In this document: piece by piece, positions 5,082 through 6,917 of the stretch
How the letters are laid out: each line of letters begins with the position of its first letter
How positions within the stretch are numbered: position 1 is the stretch's first letter
Source of the DNA: an uncultured Collinsella sp.
Lineage (GTDB): Bacteria > Actinomycetota > Coriobacteriia > Coriobacteriales > Coriobacteriaceae
Reading direction: 5' to 3'
DNA length: 6,917 nucleotides
NCBI GenBank assembly: GCA_900554325.1
Contig: USHA01000091.1
Coordinates: 1 to 6,917 of the forward strand
Made by a program: the position numbers and the translations under genes
Notes under the pieces: generated by a model
The model's input: only the letters and a program-made list of their open reading frames with translations
The model's database searches: none
What the model was told of the DNA's origin: nothing

Positions 5082-6281
5082 ATGGCTTCATCCCCGAGCT
5101 ACATACCGTACCTATGCGTGGCAGCGGCGGCCTTTATCACGACCTTCCTCGCGGTGCCCCTGGTCAAGCGCTTGGCAATTAAGCTCGATGCCGTCGACTA
5201 TCCTTCTAAGCGCCGCATCAACACCAAGCCCATCCCGCGTTTGGGCGGAACGGCGGTGTTTTTGGGCCTGGTCGTTGCCTGCATTGTGCAAATCCTAGGC
5301 ACCTGGCACCTAGGCTGGCCACCCGTCCTGGTGCCGCACCCGCGCCTTCACATTAGCTATCCCATGCTGGCGCTCTCCTTTACTGTCATCTTTGCGACCG
5401 GCGCTATCGACGACGTCTTCCAGCTCAAGCCCAAGCAAAAGCTGGCCGGACAGGTCCTCGCCGCGCTCATCGCCTGTATCGGCGGCCTAAAAATCGGCGT
5501 CATCGTCAACCCGTTTGCCCCCGGCGAGATCATACTCGGATGGCTCGCCTACCCCATCACCGTAATCTATCTGGTGGCATTCACCAACATCATTAACCTC
5601 ATCGACGGCCTCGACGGCTTGGCCACGGGCATCTGCGGCATCGCCTCGTTCACCATGTTTTCGATGGCCGTTCTTTCGGGCCGCATCGACGCCGCCGCGC
5701 TCTCCATTGCGCTCTTTGGCGCCTGTCTGGCCTTTTTGCGCTACAACTTCAACCCCGCAAGCATCTTCTTGGGCGACTCGGGGTCGCTGCTTCTGGGCTT
5801 TGCACTGGGCTCCATCTCGCTGCTCAACGTGAGCCGCACCGCCGCGCTCACCTCGCTTATCATCCCGCTCATCGTTGCCGGCGTGCCCATCATCGACACG
5901 TTTAGCGCCATCGTGCGCCGCAGGCGCGCCCACATTAGCATCGGACAGGCCGACAAGGGCCACATCCACCACCGCCTGATCCAAGAAGGCTACAACCAAA
6001 AACAGGCCGTGCTGCTCATCTATGCCTGGTGCATCATGCTTTCGGCCGGCGCCGCCGCGATTAACCAGGTCGAGGTGCCCATGCGCGTGCTCATCTTTAC
6101 CGTGCTCGCCATTGGCTCGGCGGCCTTCGCCAAGCACCTGCACCTGTTTGAGCCCGTGCTGCGCCACCATTACAACAAGCGCACGCACGAGGACGAGCTC
6201 GTCACCCCCGACGACCCCGCCTTTAAGCAGGAGGAGCAGGCAGCCGAGGAGCGCAAAGAAGAGCGCCACCACAAGCTCTAG
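5082..6281 (+). CDS. WecA/TagO-like polyprenyl-phosphate N-acetylhexosamine-1-phosphate transferase
   Basis: This integral membrane enzyme of the MraY/WecA/TagO superfamily transfers a sugar-1-phosphate, usually GlcNAc-1-P from UDP-GlcNAc, onto undecaprenyl phosphate. That begins assembly of a cell-wall glycopolymer such as teichoic acid or a surface polysaccharide. The 399-residue protein has many hydrophobic segments (about 10-11 likely). Family motifs are AIDDVFQLKPKQK (108-120, D110/D111), NIINLIDGLDGL (169-180), FNPASIFLGDSGS (223-235, catalytic-type D232) and HIHHRL (294-299). HIHHRL favours the WecA/TagO group over MraY. A charged tail (about 360-399) should be cytoplasmic. ATG 5082 is preferred over TTG 5064, which would add six residues; neither has a good ribosome-binding site (GGCGG at 5067-5071 is weak). 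The exact sugar and polymer are not shown. Confidence 0.93.
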   Translation: MASSPSYIPYLCVAAAAFITTFLAVPLVKRLAIKLDAVDYPSKRRINTKPIPRLGGTAVFLGLVVACIVQILGTWHLGWPPVLVPHPRLHISYPMLALSFTVIFATGAIDDVFQLKPKQKLAGQVLAALIACIGGLKIGVIVNPFAPGEIILGWLAYPITVIYLVAFTNIINLIDGLDGLATGICGIASFTMFSMAVLSGRIDAAALSIALFGACLAFLRYNFNPASIFLGDSGSLLLGFALGSISLLNVSRTAALTSLIIPLIVAGVPIIDTFSAIVRRRRAHISIGQADKGHIHHRLIQEGYNQKQAVLLIYAWCIMLSAGAAAINQVEVPMRVLIFTVLAIGSAAFAKHLHLFEPVLRHHYNKRTHEDELVTPDDPAFKQEEQAAEERKEERHHKL

Positions 6282-6320
6282 GGCAAGCTGCCGAGGATGT
6301 GCCAAGGCACCGTTGGCCAA

Positions 6321-6332
6321 GCGCGGCCGCGC
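6321..6332. repeat. Perfect 12-nt GC palindrome next to an 8-nt palindrome
   Basis: GCGCGGCCGCGC at 6321-6332 reads the same on both strands. It directly abuts the palindrome TTGGCCAA (6313-6320). They lie about 32-50 nt after the transferase stop. No T-run follows, so they are not a standard terminator, though they could block 3' exonucleases or occur by chance in GC-rich DNA. Confidence 0.4.
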
Positions 6333-6395
6333 CGCGCCCATCGCACAAGCCACCCCTCTCCCGCCCCTCGCCTACTTACGCCCCGCCCCTCCAAT
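6333..6395 (+). terminator. Possible Rho-dependent termination region (C-rich, G-poor)
   Basis: After the transferase stop, the plus strand becomes very rich in C and poor in G, with repeated CCCC and CTCC runs, particularly across 6350-6392. Such unstructured C-over-G stretches are the usual loading sites for Rho. No intrinsic hairpin with a T-run separates this gene from trpS, which makes a Rho-dependent stop reasonable. This is inference from composition only. Confidence 0.35.
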
Positions 6396-6403
6396 AAACG
6401 CGT

Positions 6404-6409
6404 TATCAT
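6404..6409 (+). promoter_or_regulatory. Possible -10 box upstream of trpS
   Basis: TATCAT matches 5 of 6 bases of TATAAT and would start RNA near 6416, leaving a leader of about 25 nt. No recognisable -35 box lies at the right distance, so support is weak. No room or motif for a T-box leader, a common regulator of trpS in Firmicutes, is seen. Confidence 0.25.
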
Positions 6410-6440
6410 CTTGACCCATGAACATACGTTAGGAGCAATC

Positions 6441-6917
6441 ATGCCAAACGAGAACAGCTACGAAGTCGCGCTGCAAAAGAGCAACGCCATTCGCGAGGGC
6501 TTGGCCAATACGCCCGAGAAGTTCACCATGCTCACCGGTGATCGCCCGACCGGACGCTTGCACCTGGGTCACTACTTCGGCACCCTCAAAGGCCGCGTGG
6601 AGCTGCAGAACATGGGCGCCAAGACCAACGTGCTCATCGCCGACTACCAGGTCATCACCGACCGCGACACCACCGAGCACATCCAGGACAACGTGTACAA
6701 CATGGTCATGGACTACCTTGCCTGCGGTATCGACCCCAACAAGACCATGATCTACGCGCACTCCGCCGTGCCCGCCGCCAACCAGCTCATGCTGCCGTTC
6801 CTGTCGCTGGTGTCCGAGGCCGAGCTGGCGCGCAACCCCACGGTCAAGGCCGAAATGGAGGCCTCGGGCCACGAGCTCACCGGCCTTCTGCTCACCTACC
6901 CGGTGCACCAGGCCTGC
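6441..6917 (+). CDS. trpS: Tryptophanyl-tRNA synthetase, 5' part (cut by window end)
   Basis: TrpRS is a class I synthetase that charges tRNA-Trp with tryptophan using ATP. The first 159 residues are present and the frame is open to the window end. The N-terminal catalytic fold is clear: LTGDRPTGRLHLGHYFGTL (31-49) contains the HIGH-type motif HLGH (41-44). It is followed by VLIADYQVITDR (64-75), the AHSAVPA segment (106-112) and LTYPVHQAC at the break, where the family usually continues with a conserved Ala/Asp substrate-binding stretch. The GDRPTG form and the long LKGRVELQ helix point to TrpRS rather than TyrRS. ATG 6441 has AGGAG at 6431-6435, 5 nt upstream, an excellent ribosome-binding site. 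The KMSKS loop and anticodon-binding domain lie outside the window. It follows the transferase gene by 159 nt on the same strand. Confidence 0.93.
   Translation, partial: MPNENSYEVALQKSNAIREGLANTPEKFTMLTGDRPTGRLHLGHYFGTLKGRVELQNMGAKTNVLIADYQVITDRDTTEHIQDNVYNMVMDYLACGIDPNKTMIYAHSAVPAANQLMLPFLSLVSEAELARNPTVKAEMEASGHELTGLLLTYPVHQAC

Noticed and set aside
4975..5298. 107-codon plus-strand frame overlapping the transferase start
   Set aside because: It runs out of frame into the real gene, has Arg/Ser-rich shadow composition, and lacks a ribosome-binding site.
5487..6353. 288-codon minus-strand frame antisense to the sugar-phosphate transferase
   Set aside because: The translation is rich in Gly, Asp, His and Val with no fold signature, and the sense gene explains the sequence.
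1..6917. CRISPR array, prophage, insertion sequence or defence island
   Set aside because: No spaced direct repeats, transposase, integrase or phage structural motifs are visible; all recognised genes are ordinary chromosomal functions.

Overview
The window looks like chromosomal DNA from a high-GC, Gram-positive-type bacterium. Codon third positions are strongly G/C, which leaves long open frames antisense to the real genes. The one tRNA gene does not encode its CCA end. The gene families and protein sequences look most like Coriobacteriia, with a Collinsella-like gut actinobacterium as my best guess. That assignment rests on recognition of style, not on a database search.

Left part (1-3466, all minus strand). 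Reading in the direction of transcription, the order is tRNA-Ala(CGC) with its own sigma70-type promoter and intrinsic terminator, then a small tail-anchored coiled-coil protein of unknown function, nicotinate phosphoribosyltransferase (pncB, NAD salvage), glutamate 5-kinase (proB, first step of proline synthesis) and, at the edge, what is probably the first six codons of proA. Gaps between the protein genes are 54-84 nt and I see no intrinsic terminator in them, so they may be co-transcribed. The small-protein gene starts directly behind the tRNA terminator, with no visible room for a promoter of its own.

Middle (3467-5081). A minus-strand radical SAM gene of the PflX type (3618-4556) is separated from the tRNA promoter by a 3524-3608 segment holding two interleaved inverted repeats. 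Upstream of the radical SAM gene is a roughly 525-nt gene-free stretch. It holds a perfect -35 box pointing toward the radical SAM gene, back-to-back with promoter-like boxes for the plus strand. Next comes a plus-strand structured segment ending in a clear intrinsic terminator (4701-4850), which I interpret as a small RNA gene, possibly 6S RNA. The rest (4851-5081) is leader for the next gene.

Right part (5082-6917, plus strand). A WecA/TagO/MraY-family polyprenyl-phosphate sugar-1-phosphate transferase is followed by a C-rich, G-poor spacer that resembles a Rho-dependent termination region. Then comes the 5' part of trpS (tryptophanyl-tRNA synthetase), cut by the window end.

Most of this is housekeeping: amino acid and cofactor metabolism, translation and cell envelope. 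I found no CRISPR array, phage, transposase or recognisable defence system. The parts worth a second look are the structured RNA segment, the interleaved repeats next to the tRNA, and the unknown tail-anchored protein behind a terminator.
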